DNA of 64,000 bases from Sphingobacteriales bacterium (lineage in GTDB: Bacteria; Bacteroidota; Bacteroidia; Chitinophagales; JADIYW01): positions 62,001 through 126,000 of the forward strand of contig JADKIQ010000012.1 in the NCBI GenBank assembly GCA_016721245.1. The letters are read 5' to 3'. Position 1 is the stretch's first letter. Every line of letters begins with the position of its first letter. Below the pieces are notes generated by a model, which was not told the origin of the DNA, ran no database searches, and was given only the letters and a program-made list of their open reading frames with translations. Shown one piece after another: positions 33,396-41,957 of this stretch. The position numbers and the translations under genes are program-made.

Positions 33396-34835
33396 ATGAG
33401 AAAACTCTTTTCATTTCTATTGTTAAGCACGGTTTTAACAATAAGCTCTTTTGCGGCAGATAATATTTCAAAAGGCACCTCCGTTAAAATTCTGGAAATT
33501 GCAAAATCGGATTCTTACTACGAAGAACGTGCAGATTTGCTAGGCAAAGATGCAAAAGCTGTAAGTGAGTTGGAAAAGAACACCGATGGTTTTTATTCCG
33601 GTTCACTGGAAACTACAGATGGCAGAAGTATCTTCTTCTCCAGTGTAAAAGTATCTGTGAAGAGCGGAAGCAGCAGTTCGTCTGCAACAACGACTACAAA
33701 ACCGAAAACAATTACAGGCACAGAATTCAGCGGCTCTACGATTCCAAAAGGAACCAGATTTAAAGTACTGGAAGTACCATCTGATGATGCTTACTATTCT
33801 GACAGAGATGATATAGAAGGCCAAACCGGTACCACTACAGCTGAATTAACCTTAGAAGACGGATATACCGGTGGTTCATTAGTATTGGATAATGGTAAAA
33901 GCTATTACTTCTATAAAGTGAAAATTGGTAAATCGAGCACTACGGCTCCGGCTAAATCAAGTGGCACTAGTACGGCTAAAACAACAACGACTACGACGTC
34001 TGCTTCAACTACAGTAAAAACACCAAAATTCTTAACTGGCACCATTAAAAAAGGAACAGTGGTTTACGTGGCGGAAATCAGTGAGGATGATTCTTATTAT
34101 AGCGACCGTTATGACCATGTTGGTAAAAAGGGAAAAATTGGTAAAAGTGATTTGACCATGAAAGAAGGCGGCTGGTATGCCGGCGACTTTTCTTACGATG
34201 ACGGAAGTACAGCTTATTTTTATAAAGTAAAATTCTCGAAAGAACCGGTAGATAAAATAATCAGACCGGTAGATGAAGTAAAATCAACGGATGATGATTA
34301 CTATTTAGATTATTCAGATGAACCTAAAAAAGCAGATGTAGGGGAATGGGATGATGCGGCTAATGATGATGATATAAAAGAAGGTGATAAAGTAAAAATA
34401 ACAGCGGTAAGTCCGGAAGACAGCTATTACGACGACAGAGACGAATATGTAGGTAAAGTTGGTGTTGCAGGTGATGATCTGGATTATGTCAGTGACGATA
34501 ACGGATACGGCGGTTCAGTAACACTGGAAGATGGCAGCAAGCCTTATTTCTATCTGGTGAAACTGAAAAAAATCAGCGGCAGTACTTCTACTAAAAAAAC
34601 GACAAGTAGTTCTTCTTCTTCCTCAAAAACAATTGCAAAAGGAACAAAAGTAATGGTTACAGATTTAGATCCTGATGATGGCTTTTATTCAGATAAAGGA
34701 AAATATATCCGTAAAAAAGGAAAAGTAGCGGAAGGTTTAAATAAGCAGGAGGGTGATTATTATTCCGGTAAAATACTGTTTGACGATGGTACAGATGCTT
34801 ACTTCTTTAAAGTGAAAGTGACCATACTTAACTAA
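33396..34835 (+). CDS. Secreted protein with five tandem SH3-like repeats
   Basis: 479-aa protein with signal peptide (ends SSFAA). Five repeats of about 65 residues, each with a KGT-x-VKILE-type start, a Tyr-rich DDSYYSDRDDY segment, a Gly/Lys turn and a closing DGxxYFYKVK strand; they begin at about residues 24, 113, 211, 330 and 410. Thr/Ser/Lys-rich linkers (SSSSATTTTKP, TTTTTTSAS) join them. The pattern suggests small beta-barrel ligand-binding modules. Asp-rich, so calcium or glycan binding is possible, but no family is recognised. Its promoter shares a motif with that of the FKBP gene. Confidence 0.75.
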   Translation: MRKLFSFLLLSTVLTISSFAADNISKGTSVKILEIAKSDSYYEERADLLGKDAKAVSELEKNTDGFYSGSLETTDGRSIFFSSVKVSVKSGSSSSSATTTTKPKTITGTEFSGSTIPKGTRFKVLEVPSDDAYYSDRDDIEGQTGTTTAELTLEDGYTGGSLVLDNGKSYYFYKVKIGKSSTTAPAKSSGTSTAKTTTTTTSASTTVKTPKFLTGTIKKGTVVYVAEISEDDSYYSDRYDHVGKKGKIGKSDLTMKEGGWYAGDFSYDDGSTAYFYKVKFSKEPVDKIIRPVDEVKSTDDDYYLDYSDEPKKADVGEWDDAANDDDIKEGDKVKITAVSPEDSYYDDRDEYVGKVGVAGDDLDYVSDDNGYGGSVTLEDGSKPYFYLVKLKKISGSTSTKKTTSSSSSSSKTIAKGTKVMVTDLDPDDGFYSDKGKYIRKKGKVAEGLNKQEGDYYSGKILFDDGTDAYFFKVKVTILN

Positions 34836-34855
34836 AAGCAGTTCACTATAAAAAT

Positions 34856-34893
34856 TAAAAATCGGATAAGTTTCTTTACTTGTCAGATTTTTT
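34856..34893 (+). terminator. Imperfect terminator
   Basis: AAAAATC-GGATAAG pairs with CTTGTC-AGATTTTT and is followed by T-rich sequence. It overlaps the TTG start proposed for the next gene. Confidence 0.5.
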
Positions 34894-36046
34894 TATTTTC
34901 AATCATGCAAAAATAAAAAAGCCATTAATTGCAATAGTAGTAGTTGCAATTATTTATTTCGTTTTACCCGGATTCGTGCAAAAGGGATTGAAGTATAACT
35001 TCGCCGATGTAGATGATTACAAGATTTTTGAAAAACATACCATTGCTAAATCCGGCACGCCAAAACCCTGGCAAATTGCTGAAGGCTACAACAAAAAAGC
35101 ACCTTCTGCAGAATTACTGAATATGTTTGATGAACGTCAAACCTGTGCTTATCTGGTGATAAAAGATGGCAAGTTATTGTATGAACGCTACGCACAGGAT
35201 TATGATAAGGAAACGATTTCCGGGTCTTTTTCTATGGCAAAAACAGTAAATGCTTTGCTCATTGGGAAATTACTGGAACAGGGCAAGATAACTTCACTGG
35301 ATGACGATGTGAAAAAATATGTGCCCGAACTAACGCAAATTCCGGCGGGTAAACTGAAAATAAAAGATGTTATAACGATGAGCGGAAATATCGACTGGAC
35401 AGAATCGTATATGAATATTTTTTCGCTGACGGCAGCTTCTTATTACGGAGATAATTTAAACGATTTGATGGCAAAACTGAAACTGAGAGACGATAATCAA
35501 CAGGGGAAACTATATGAATATCAGAGCTGCTGCACGCAGATTTTAGGATACATCATTAAAAACGTGACAAAGAAATCGCTGGCAGAAAATGCCAATGAAT
35601 ATTTGTGGCAGCCACTGGGAGCGGAGAGTGATGCCATCTGGAGTACAGATAAAAACGGTATGGAAAAATCATTCTGCTGCATCAATGCCACCGCCAGAGA
35701 TTTTGCGCGTCTGGGACAAATGGTATTGCAGCATGGTAAATGGGATTCCGTTCAGGTGATAGATTCCAATTACATTAAAGCAATGACCACACCTGCTTCC
35801 TACCTCAAGGATGAAAAAGGAAATACCTGTGACTGGTATGGTTATCAAACCTGGATGATTAATTACAAAGGGCATCAGATACCTTATTTCAGAGGAATTT
35901 TAGGTCAGTTTATTTTTGTAGTGCCGGATGAAAATATGGTCATTGTTCGTTTGGGTAAAAAAATCAAACGCGATCCGGATGATCCTAAATATCAGAATGA
36001 TGATATCCGCAACTACATAGAAGCGGGATTACAGGTGATAAAATAA
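34880..36046 (+). CDS. Serine hydrolase, beta-lactamase class C / NylB-like
   Basis: Membrane-anchored serine hydrolase. N-terminal transmembrane helix (PLIAIVVVAIIYFVLPGF) followed by an esterase/beta-lactamase fold. The SxxK motif is SMAK (Ser118, Lys121 in GSFSMAKTVNALLIGKLLEQGKI, cited in part); the second motif is YQSCC in place of YxN; the third is RGILG in place of KTG. 388 aa from TTG 34880; no ATG occurs before residue 82, so a TTG (or a different non-ATG) start is required. Hydrolyses an amide or ester; the substrate is unknown. Confidence 0.8.
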   Translation: MSDFFIFNHAKIKKPLIAIVVVAIIYFVLPGFVQKGLKYNFADVDDYKIFEKHTIAKSGTPKPWQIAEGYNKKAPSAELLNMFDERQTCAYLVIKDGKLLYERYAQDYDKETISGSFSMAKTVNALLIGKLLEQGKITSLDDDVKKYVPELTQIPAGKLKIKDVITMSGNIDWTESYMNIFSLTAASYYGDNLNDLMAKLKLRDDNQQGKLYEYQSCCTQILGYIIKNVTKKSLAENANEYLWQPLGAESDAIWSTDKNGMEKSFCCINATARDFARLGQMVLQHGKWDSVQVIDSNYIKAMTTPASYLKDEKGNTCDWYGYQTWMINYKGHQIPYFRGILGQFIFVVPDENMVIVRLGKKIKRDPDDPKYQNDDIRNYIEAGLQVIK

Positions 36047-36049
36047 ATC

Positions 36050-36691
36050 TTATTTTTCTACTCTGTATTTTCTTGTCCAGGCTATAATTAAGGGTGTCAG
36101 AATAACCGTAGGCAAGAGCCATACAATAATTCCCGGCAATATTTTATTCACCACCAAAAAGGCGGTAAGCGAGGCGATATACGCGCCGGTCATTCTTTGT
36201 AAATGTGCCAGTAGCCAGTAGTTTTTTTCCTTTGCCTTACCCGTATAGTTTTGCCAGTCGGTGTACACAAATCGCAGCGAAATAAATCCAAATACGACAA
36301 ATACGATTCCGAATTTTTCCTGTTGTAGAAATAGTTTTATCCCGAACGCAATAAATACAAGACCGAACAGCAGCATGCAGCCTGCGAATATCCAGTCAAA
36401 TAAAATGGGTTTCTGTCCGCTCAGTAATTTTTTAAGATATAAATACCGTTCTCCCGTGCCGGTCATGTAAAGCGTAAATACACCAACTATAAACAGAAAA
36501 TAATTAGGATGCAGTACGGATAAAACCAGTGCTGAAAATCCTGCCAGCAACATACCGTAGAGGAAGAATTTACCGACGAGTTTATGTTTTTTATCTCCTT
36601 TTTTTCGGATGATATTGATGGTGCCGGAAAGTAAGCCGACTGCGCCGCCCGTAATGTGCAGCACCAGAAAAATCTGAAAAAGCGTTTGCAT
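36050..36691 (-). CDS. Polytopic membrane protein, DUF2306-like
   Basis: 213 aa with seven hydrophobic helices; residues 1-35 (LFQIFLVLHITGGAVGLLSGTINIIRKKGDKKHKLVGK, quoted in part) include the conserved His and Gly pattern seen in DUF2306-type proteins and a histidine in the first helix. Function unknown. Last gene of the 38697-36050 operon, 13 bp after the zinc-site protein. Confidence 0.7.
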   Translation of the reverse strand: MQTLFQIFLVLHITGGAVGLLSGTINIIRKKGDKKHKLVGKFFLYGMLLAGFSALVLSVLHPNYFLFIVGVFTLYMTGTGERYLYLKKLLSGQKPILFDWIFAGCMLLFGLVFIAFGIKLFLQQEKFGIVFVVFGFISLRFVYTDWQNYTGKAKEKNYWLLAHLQRMTGAYIASLTAFLVVNKILPGIIVWLLPTVILTPLIIAWTRKYRVEK

Positions 36692-36704
36692 AGAATGTGT
36701 TGGT

Positions 36705-37508
36705 TTAGTTTACATGAATACCGGGTACTAATAAACGGTTTATTGCTACTATAATAATAAGCAAAATAAATAAGACAGGCTGTATGGAGTTTAATTTTTC
36801 AAATGCGGCATTAGTATTTTGTGCAGGGTATGTCTTTTTTAAGGCATCGCCATACGACCACATAATCGTCATCGGGCTGCAGACGGGTGCGATTAGGCTG
36901 ATTAAAACCGGAATAGGAAAATTTAGTAGCGCTGTGATGACGATTCCAATGTATAAGGGATACTGAATCAGACAGTGTATAAATGGTTTTCGAAGATTTG
37001 AGTCTGCTATTAATTCATTGGTTCCCATTTCTGCAAAATATTTAGTGAGTTTTTTTTGTAAAAGATATAATACGGCAATTCCCGTAACGGCAATAAGTAT
37101 GATGAACCACATCGGGAAATTTAATGCACGGAAGATAAAACCGGTGTCACCCACTGGAACCATGGGCGCGATCATCAGATAGCCGAAGAAACCGATGTAG
37201 CCGAAAATGGCCATGTATAAATTGAACAGGAATAGCAAATTCCGGTTTGTTTGCTTACTGCATATAAAATGAAAGAGCATGCCGATAAGCAGACTTACGA
37301 TTGGACCTGCGGCTGCAATTGCGATTTTATAATTGGTATTCAGGTTGTCTTCTGCGTAGTCTACATAATTATGATGCAGTGATAAATTTTGTGCCTGCAG
37401 ATAAAATGCGGTCACAAAGTGACCGCATTCATGTAATGTCATTTCTAAAATGGTGGCTATGATAAACAATAAAGAAGAGTTAAGAATAACGTATTTATAT
37501 TGCTTCAT
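36705..37508 (-). CDS. Putative membrane metalloprotease (M50-like)
   Basis: 267-aa multi-pass membrane protein with HECGH (residues 27-31 in LHECGHFVTAFYLQAQ) in the first helix, the HExxH zinc motif of site-2 proteases and related membrane metallopeptidases. Several helices follow. A second metal-ligand motif (NxxPxxxxDG) is not evident, so peptidase activity is uncertain and an inactive homologue is possible. In an operon with a winged-helix regulator and other membrane proteins. Confidence 0.6.
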   Translation of the reverse strand: MKQYKYVILNSSLLFIIATILEMTLHECGHFVTAFYLQAQNLSLHHNYVDYAEDNLNTNYKIAIAAAGPIVSLLIGMLFHFICSKQTNRNLLFLFNLYMAIFGYIGFFGYLMIAPMVPVGDTGFIFRALNFPMWFIILIAVTGIAVLYLLQKKLTKYFAEMGTNELIADSNLRKPFIHCLIQYPLYIGIVITALLNFPIPVLISLIAPVCSPMTIMWSYGDALKKTYPAQNTNAAFEKLNSIQPVLFILLIIIVAINRLLVPGIHVN

Positions 37509-37513
37509 ACTTA

Positions 37514-37795
37514 TTAGTTCTTGTTTTTTAATTTGTCGTATTCCTGTTGTATTTTATCTTCGGTATGCATGTGATAAATACGGATGTATTTTGTCACCAG
37601 CCCGAAACCCCAGCCTAATGAAACCCAGGCAGGCCAGGGAATAAAAAAATCTGCCATGTGCATGTTTGCATTTCTGCTCGTAAAATACCATATAATCCAT
37701 AAAAAAATGTTTACGGCAAAATAGGAAAATACCTGTCCTTTAAATCTTGCACGTTGTGTGGCGAGCTGCCATAATTTTTCGTCTTTGTTTTCCAT
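37514..37795 (-). CDS. 2TM domain-containing protein
   Basis: 93-aa protein with two transmembrane segments (VFSYFAVNIFLWIIWYFT and FFIPWPAWVSLGWGFGLV) and a short C-terminal tail KYIRIYHMHTEDKIQQEYDKLKNKN (quoted in part), the 2TM domain widespread in Bacteroidota, often fused to histidine kinases. Function unknown. Five base pairs before the M50-like gene. Confidence 0.85.
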   Translation of the reverse strand: MENKDEKLWQLATQRARFKGQVFSYFAVNIFLWIIWYFTSRNANMHMADFFIPWPAWVSLGWGFGLVTKYIRIYHMHTEDKIQQEYDKLKNKN

Positions 37796-37799
37796 TGGT

Positions 37800-38096
37800 T
37801 TAATTTTTAGGTGTTAAATATTGTTTGATGTCTGAAACATATTTTTCAAAAGCTTTCATTCCTTTCTTTGTAATCTTACAAGTTGTTTTAGGATAATTAT
37901 TTTCAAATGTTTTTTTTACTTCAATATATTCTGCATCTTTTAGTTTGGTAATCTGTACACTCAGATTTCCATTAGTAGAATTAGTAGCTTCCTGTAAATA
38001 ACCGAAATCTGCTTCTTTTACAGAAATAAGTAATGACATAACCGCCAGACGTAGTTGTGAATGTAATAGCAGATCTAACTCAACAAAATTCTTCAT
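37800..38096 (-). CDS. Winged-helix transcriptional regulator
   Basis: 98-aa DNA-binding protein with a winged helix (RLAVMSLLISVKEADFGYLQEATNSTNGNLSVQITKLKDAEYIEVKKTF, quoted in part) and the wing KTFENNYPKTTCKITKKGMKAFEKYV, as in small MarR/ArsR/PadR-like regulators of the 'transcriptional regulator / membrane protein' pairs. Probably controls its own operon through the inverted repeat at 38714. Confidence 0.85.
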   Translation of the reverse strand: MKNFVELDLLLHSQLRLAVMSLLISVKEADFGYLQEATNSTNGNLSVQITKLKDAEYIEVKKTFENNYPKTTCKITKKGMKAFEKYVSDIKQYLTPKN

Positions 38097-38097
38097 G

Positions 38098-38697
38098 TTA
38101 GTTATTTTGTTGATTATTAAATTCTTTTTTCAGAATGATGCCGGGAATTATATAAGATACAACAACTGATAATGCCAATATCAGTAATTGTTCAGGACCA
38201 TCAATATAAGTAACCAGTATGCATAAGAGGAAACAAGCAAGTCCGCCAAAGATTAATGGTTTAAATTGCAGAATCCTTCCTGTAACAAATGTGCCGATTC
38301 CATAAAACAAAATTAAAAGTGGTAATACATCCAGTGCAGTTCCTGTATTAACATAAGACCTGTGCGACAAAAATGCCAGGGCAAAGAATGCAACCCCTAA
38401 ACCCATCCAAAGAGAACCTATGGCAATTGTATTATGTGAAATGATTTTTACCCTCTTTTGTTCTTTTGCCGCTATGTAAATATGTATAATAGCAATAATG
38501 GGCATTGCTAACCAAACCTCATCTGATTTTAAAACATTCATTTTAAGCATAACGTATTGCGCGACTGCACAAATAAGTACGGCAAAGCCCCATAAAAAGA
38601 AGAATTTACTTCTGTCTATAAGTTGTTGTTTTGATTTGGCAATCATCTGCTGGATGATGGCTAAGCTTTCCTGTTCGGTGATGTTTTTCTCTTCCAT
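38098..38697 (-). CDS. Hypothetical membrane protein, 199 aa
   Basis: Soluble N-terminal 30 residues (ESLAIIQQMIAKSKQQLIDRSKF) then six transmembrane helices. Proteins of this form regularly precede small winged-helix regulators in Bacteroidota; the N-terminal segment may be the contact. Function unknown. First gene of the operon; one base separates it from the regulator. Confidence 0.75.
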   Translation of the reverse strand: MEEKNITEQESLAIIQQMIAKSKQQLIDRSKFFFLWGFAVLICAVAQYVMLKMNVLKSDEVWLAMPIIAIIHIYIAAKEQKRVKIISHNTIAIGSLWMGLGVAFFALAFLSHRSYVNTGTALDVLPLLILFYGIGTFVTGRILQFKPLIFGGLACFLLCILVTYIDGPEQLLILALSVVVSYIIPGIILKKEFNNQQNN

Positions 38698-38713
38698 TGT
38701 TTTGTAAATTAAG

Positions 38714-38735
38714 TGTAAATATAAAGTAGTTTACA
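38714..38735. promoter_or_regulatory. Inverted repeat TGTAAA-N10-TTTACA upstream of the winged-helix operon
   Basis: Six-base perfect arms with a ten-base A/T-rich spacer, 17 bp upstream of the first gene start. A likely site for the operon's own regulator. Confidence 0.5.
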
Positions 38736-38807
38736 ATATAAACCAAATTTAAACTCAAAAAAGTTCCGCAGCAGTAAAAATAAATTTTAGTATTTTAGCA
38801 TTAGATT

Positions 38808-39248
38808 ATGGAAAATATTGACATACAAATAGTTGAATATGATTCCCCTCTACAGAAAAAATCTGTTGAACTGAGAACAAAAGTACTTCGGGAACCATTA
38901 GGGCTGGTATATACACCGGAACAACTGGCAGCAGAAAAGCATGAAGTACATATAATTGCCTTGAGTGGAGACAAGGTAGTCGGAGTACTTTTGCTAAAAA
39001 AAGAAGGTCAGGATTTATTAAAAATGCGACAGGTCGCTGTAGATACAGATTGTCAGCAATCGGGTATAGGAAAACTGCTCGTTTTTTTCTCAGAGCAGTA
39101 TGCAAAAAATAATGGTTTCCATACCATCGAATTACATGCCCGCGATGCAGCTAAAGATTTTTATCTTAAGCAGAATTATATTGTAGAAGGAGATGTGTTT
39201 ATAGAAGTAGGTATTCCGCATTACAAGATGAAAAAGAAACTGGAATAA
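38808..39248 (+). CDS. GNAT family N-acetyltransferase
   Basis: 146-aa acetyltransferase with the acetyl-CoA motif A region LLKMRQVAVDTDCQQSGIGKLLV, containing QSGIGK (Q/R-x-x-G-x-G/A pattern), and motif B HARDAAKDFYLKQNYIVEGDVFIEVGIPHYKM (cited in part). Close in form to Bacteroidota YbbJ/ElaA-type members. Substrate unknown. Single gene, divergent from the winged-helix operon. Confidence 0.88.
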   Translation: MENIDIQIVEYDSPLQKKSVELRTKVLREPLGLVYTPEQLAAEKHEVHIIALSGDKVVGVLLLKKEGQDLLKMRQVAVDTDCQQSGIGKLLVFFSEQYAKNNGFHTIELHARDAAKDFYLKQNYIVEGDVFIEVGIPHYKMKKKLE

Positions 39249-39319
39249 TTTATTTTAGTTTAGCTATTGCGCTTTTCATTTTTTTTGTACAACTTTAATC
39301 TACATAAAAACCTAACCCA

Positions 39320-39484
39320 ATGTTCGTACTACTATTATCAGCGATTTCGCTTTTACTGTTACGTCAGTTTAAGAGAATCAAATCAACTATTACATTAAAA
39401 GCAATTCCGGCTTATGTTCCTCAAAAACGTTTGCCGAAAAGAAAGAATCCTTTACCGGATAACATTCCAACATTTTATTATTAA
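39320..39484 (+). CDS. Small membrane protein, 54 aa
   Basis: One N-terminal hydrophobic helix (FVLLLSAISLLLL) followed by a basic, Pro-rich tail (FKRIKSTITLKAIPAYVPQ, then KRLPKRKNPLPDN). The frame is flanked by a strong terminator at 39513 and nothing else occupies the gap. No family recognised. Confidence 0.45.
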   Translation: MFVLLLSAISLLLLRQFKRIKSTITLKAIPAYVPQKRLPKRKNPLPDNIPTFYY

Positions 39485-39512
39485 TCTTTCATTCCTACAG
39501 CGTGTTATTTGA

Positions 39513-39540
39513 AATGGCTAAACAGAATTGTTTAGCCATT
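39513..39540. terminator. Hairpin terminator
   Basis: Twelve-base perfect stem AATGGCTAAACA / TGTTTAGCCATT with a four-base loop, between the 54-aa gene and the convergent lipoprotein gene at 39579. Confidence 0.65.
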
Positions 39541-39578
39541 CACTATTTATGTAAATCCATCTGAGGTTTTGCCAGATA

Positions 39579-40406
39579 TTAATGTCTTAGATTGATAGAA
39601 TATGTTCTGCCGTTATCCAGCGTAACTGTAGCAACATCATCACAATCACCGTTACCAAAATCAATCACTCCGAATCTGTCAGTTGCACCATGGCGAACAA
39701 TTTTTGCCTGACCGCTGACAAACTGATGACAACTTACTTTTCTGATTAATGGTGTAATAGTTGTCGCATCGTATAAAATACCTCTTTTAGATGTGTGTGT
39801 GCCGGTGCCGGTTACTTTGTAAACATCGTCTGTGAAGTCGCGGGGTGTTGAAGCGCCTTCTACCCATTCACGGGTTTTGTCTACGGTGCTGCTGCTGGTA
39901 GAGCCATCCGGGAATGTTAGAGTACGAACTGCTTGAATAGAAAATACAAGATTGCCATTATCGTTTGTACCCTGATTAGTTACTGTTCTGTCAATATCCA
40001 CTTTATTGTCATTCACATAGTAGTTCTCAGAAACGATATGCACCACTGTACCTGCATCTCTGTATCTGCCGGTATAAGTTGCAATAATTTTTCCTTTGCG
40101 GGTTACGCCATTTGCATTGGTGCAACCTGTTCCGAAATCAATAGTAATGGTTCTTGGTGTAGAAATAGTATCTCTGGTAACAATAGCACAACCGGTAATT
40201 AAATCAACAACTGAGTTGTCAACCGGAGACATGCGTAAATTAACGGCACCTTCTGATTCTGCCTGATCTGTCATAATTTGGGTATTGTCGTCTTCCACTT
40301 CTGCTGCATTGAAGTTTTGAGCAGCAATCGTTTCCGCATTGTCTGTAAGTTTGTCTTTATTGCAAGATGTGAGTCCAAATGTCAGAGCCGCTATAATCAG
40401 CAGCAT
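39579..40406 (-). CDS. Lipoprotein, 275 aa, possible 5' frameshift
   Basis: Mature part after lipobox GLTSC (NKDKLTDNAET) is beta-rich (NSVVDLITGCAIVTRDTISTPRTITIDFGTGCTNANGVTRKGKI, cited in part) with four cysteines and VIDFGNGDCDDVATVTLDNGRTYSINL at the end. Unknown function, surface-exposed lipoprotein likely. The signal peptide starts MLLIIAALTFG and lacks a positive N-region. Upstream, ATG 40432 begins MKTFSISSK in another frame, and one more base in the four-T run at 40406-40409 would join it to MLLIIA. Either a one-base error or a start at 40406. Confidence 0.7.
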   Translation of the reverse strand: MLLIIAALTFGLTSCNKDKLTDNAETIAAQNFNAAEVEDDNTQIMTDQAESEGAVNLRMSPVDNSVVDLITGCAIVTRDTISTPRTITIDFGTGCTNANGVTRKGKIIATYTGRYRDAGTVVHIVSENYYVNDNKVDIDRTVTNQGTNDNGNLVFSIQAVRTLTFPDGSTSSSTVDKTREWVEGASTPRDFTDDVYKVTGTGTHTSKRGILYDATTITPLIRKVSCHQFVSGQAKIVRHGATDRFGVIDFGNGDCDDVATVTLDNGRTYSINLRH

Positions 40407-40564
40407 TTTGACGAAATAGAAAATGTTTTCATGATTATTTTTGTTTTGGTTACTAGTATAGACTGCAAGTTTAACGTCAGGTTTAATGCATGTTAATATT
40501 TAACATTCTCAATTGCCGTTAAATAGAAACTATATCTTTAAAATTAACTAAATAAATCGGAAAA

Positions 40565-41020
40565 TTACCGGATACTGTTGCTAACTGCAATAACTTCATC
40601 TGCAAATGGTTTCAGATAAGAAGGTGTGCTGCTGGGTGAATTGTCAAAGGTCCAGCTGAATGTCCGGCCGTTCATTTTTATTTCGGCATACCATAGATTC
40701 GGATTGGAAGCATTCAGGTCAATAAAAAGTGTACGGTTGGTTTGGGTTAAAGCCGTTGGAACTTTATTAATCAGATCTTTCGCCAGCAAAAATTTATCAT
40801 TAGATAGTGTGGTAGAAAAATTGGCAAGATTACCCGTGGAGAAATATTTTACCGTCGGATCTTGTGTAAGTTTTGTGTCATCTAAATAATAGACAAATCT
40901 ACAGCCGTCGGCACAATCACCCTGAATGGCGCCAAATATGATGTACTCCGGTTGCACGAATGCTTCTTTTTTGCAGGAAAAAAGCAGAGCAGAAATCAGT
41001 ATGATACAGATTGTACGCAT
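40565..41020 (-). CDS. Lipoprotein, 151 aa, unknown function
   Basis: Signal peptide with lipobox LLFSC, then KKEAFVQPEYIIFGAIQGDCADGCRFVYYLD and a soluble domain ending LKPFADEVIAVSNSIR. No recognised family. It follows the 322-aa secreted protein gene by only 3 bp, so both are likely cotranscribed with the SRPBCC genes upstream. Confidence 0.75.
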   Translation of the reverse strand: MRTICIILISALLFSCKKEAFVQPEYIIFGAIQGDCADGCRFVYYLDDTKLTQDPTVKYFSTGNLANFSTTLSNDKFLLAKDLINKVPTALTQTNRTLFIDLNASNPNLWYAEIKMNGRTFSWTFDNSPSSTPSYLKPFADEVIAVSNSIR

Positions 41021-41023
41021 CGT

Positions 41024-41956
41024 TTAGTCAAGCAAATTAATATTTATTTTTGTAATTTTCTTTACGTTATCTACTTTAATCGTTCTGATAAATTCATATT
41101 TTTCCACCCAGCCTTCCGGTAAACTGACAGTATATTTCATTTTATCGTTAATCAGGAACAAATCATCTTTGTCAAAAAAATTGTCTTCCAGTTTTTTGCC
41201 GCCCAATTTCTCTATGATTTCCTTAATATTGGTTCTTGCTTTATCCTTATCAACAGATTGTTTGATGGAAATATAAGCTTTTTCGTCAGCTGTATTTACA
41301 CTGTCCAGCCTAATTGCCAGATTTGCGGGAAACGGATCGCCACCGAAAGCGTTGGGTAATGTTGTTTCAAAATAATAGGGATTGTTCTTAAAGAATTCCA
41401 GCCCGTATAAATAATGATACGTATTTACGTACTTATTGAAAATATTCTCAATGCCTTGTTTTGTTTGGTATAATTCCTTTAACTGCTTAAATATTCTGAC
41501 CATATCACTGTTCTTTTTCTCTCCTTTTATAGCTTCGTCAAATGCATAGCCGAATGCCTTACTCAGTTTTTCCCAGTTTTCAATCTGTTGAAAAGTTCCG
41601 GACTCACTGGTTGAATACAGTAGTTTCATATTGCCGTATTTTTTGGAAAGTTTTTCATTGATTTTTTTCAGAACGGCATTATCCTTATCTGTGGAAGAGT
41701 TTCCAAGGTATTCCCATTCTATCAGGTAACTCTTTGAATTTTCTTCTTTGACTGAAAACAGAATGGTATCGATATCCGTTTTTTCTTCTTTCAGTGTATC
41801 ATGTTTGTATGTAACAGACTGCTCAGTGATTTCAAATCTTTTGATGTATCCTTTCTTCCAGTAGGATACCAGAGTTGCGCTGGTATCAGTATACCTGTTC
41901 TGTGCATAAGCACCGTAAAGACCTGATATAAAAAATAAAAAGAAGATTTTTTTCAT
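41024..41956 (-). CDS. Secreted hypothetical protein, about 310 aa
   Basis: Start chosen at ATG 41956 (MKKIFFLFFISGLYGAYAQ), which gives a clean signal peptide; a longer in-frame extension overlaps the SRPBCC gene. The mature protein is charged, with a Lys-rich mid part (LKKINEKLSKKYGNMKLLYS) and ends in KKITKININL. No family recognised. The operon continues from the SRPBCC genes. Confidence 0.7.
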   Translation of the reverse strand: MKKIFFLFFISGLYGAYAQNRYTDTSATLVSYWKKGYIKRFEITEQSVTYKHDTLKEEKTDIDTILFSVKEENSKSYLIEWEYLGNSSTDKDNAVLKKINEKLSKKYGNMKLLYSTSESGTFQQIENWEKLSKAFGYAFDEAIKGEKKNSDMVRIFKQLKELYQTKQGIENIFNKYVNTYHYLYGLEFFKNNPYYFETTLPNAFGGDPFPANLAIRLDSVNTADEKAYISIKQSVDKDKARTNIKEIIEKLGGKKLEDNFFDKDDLFLINDKMKYTVSLPEGWVEKYEFIRTIKVDNVKKITKININLLD

Positions 41957-41957
41957 A

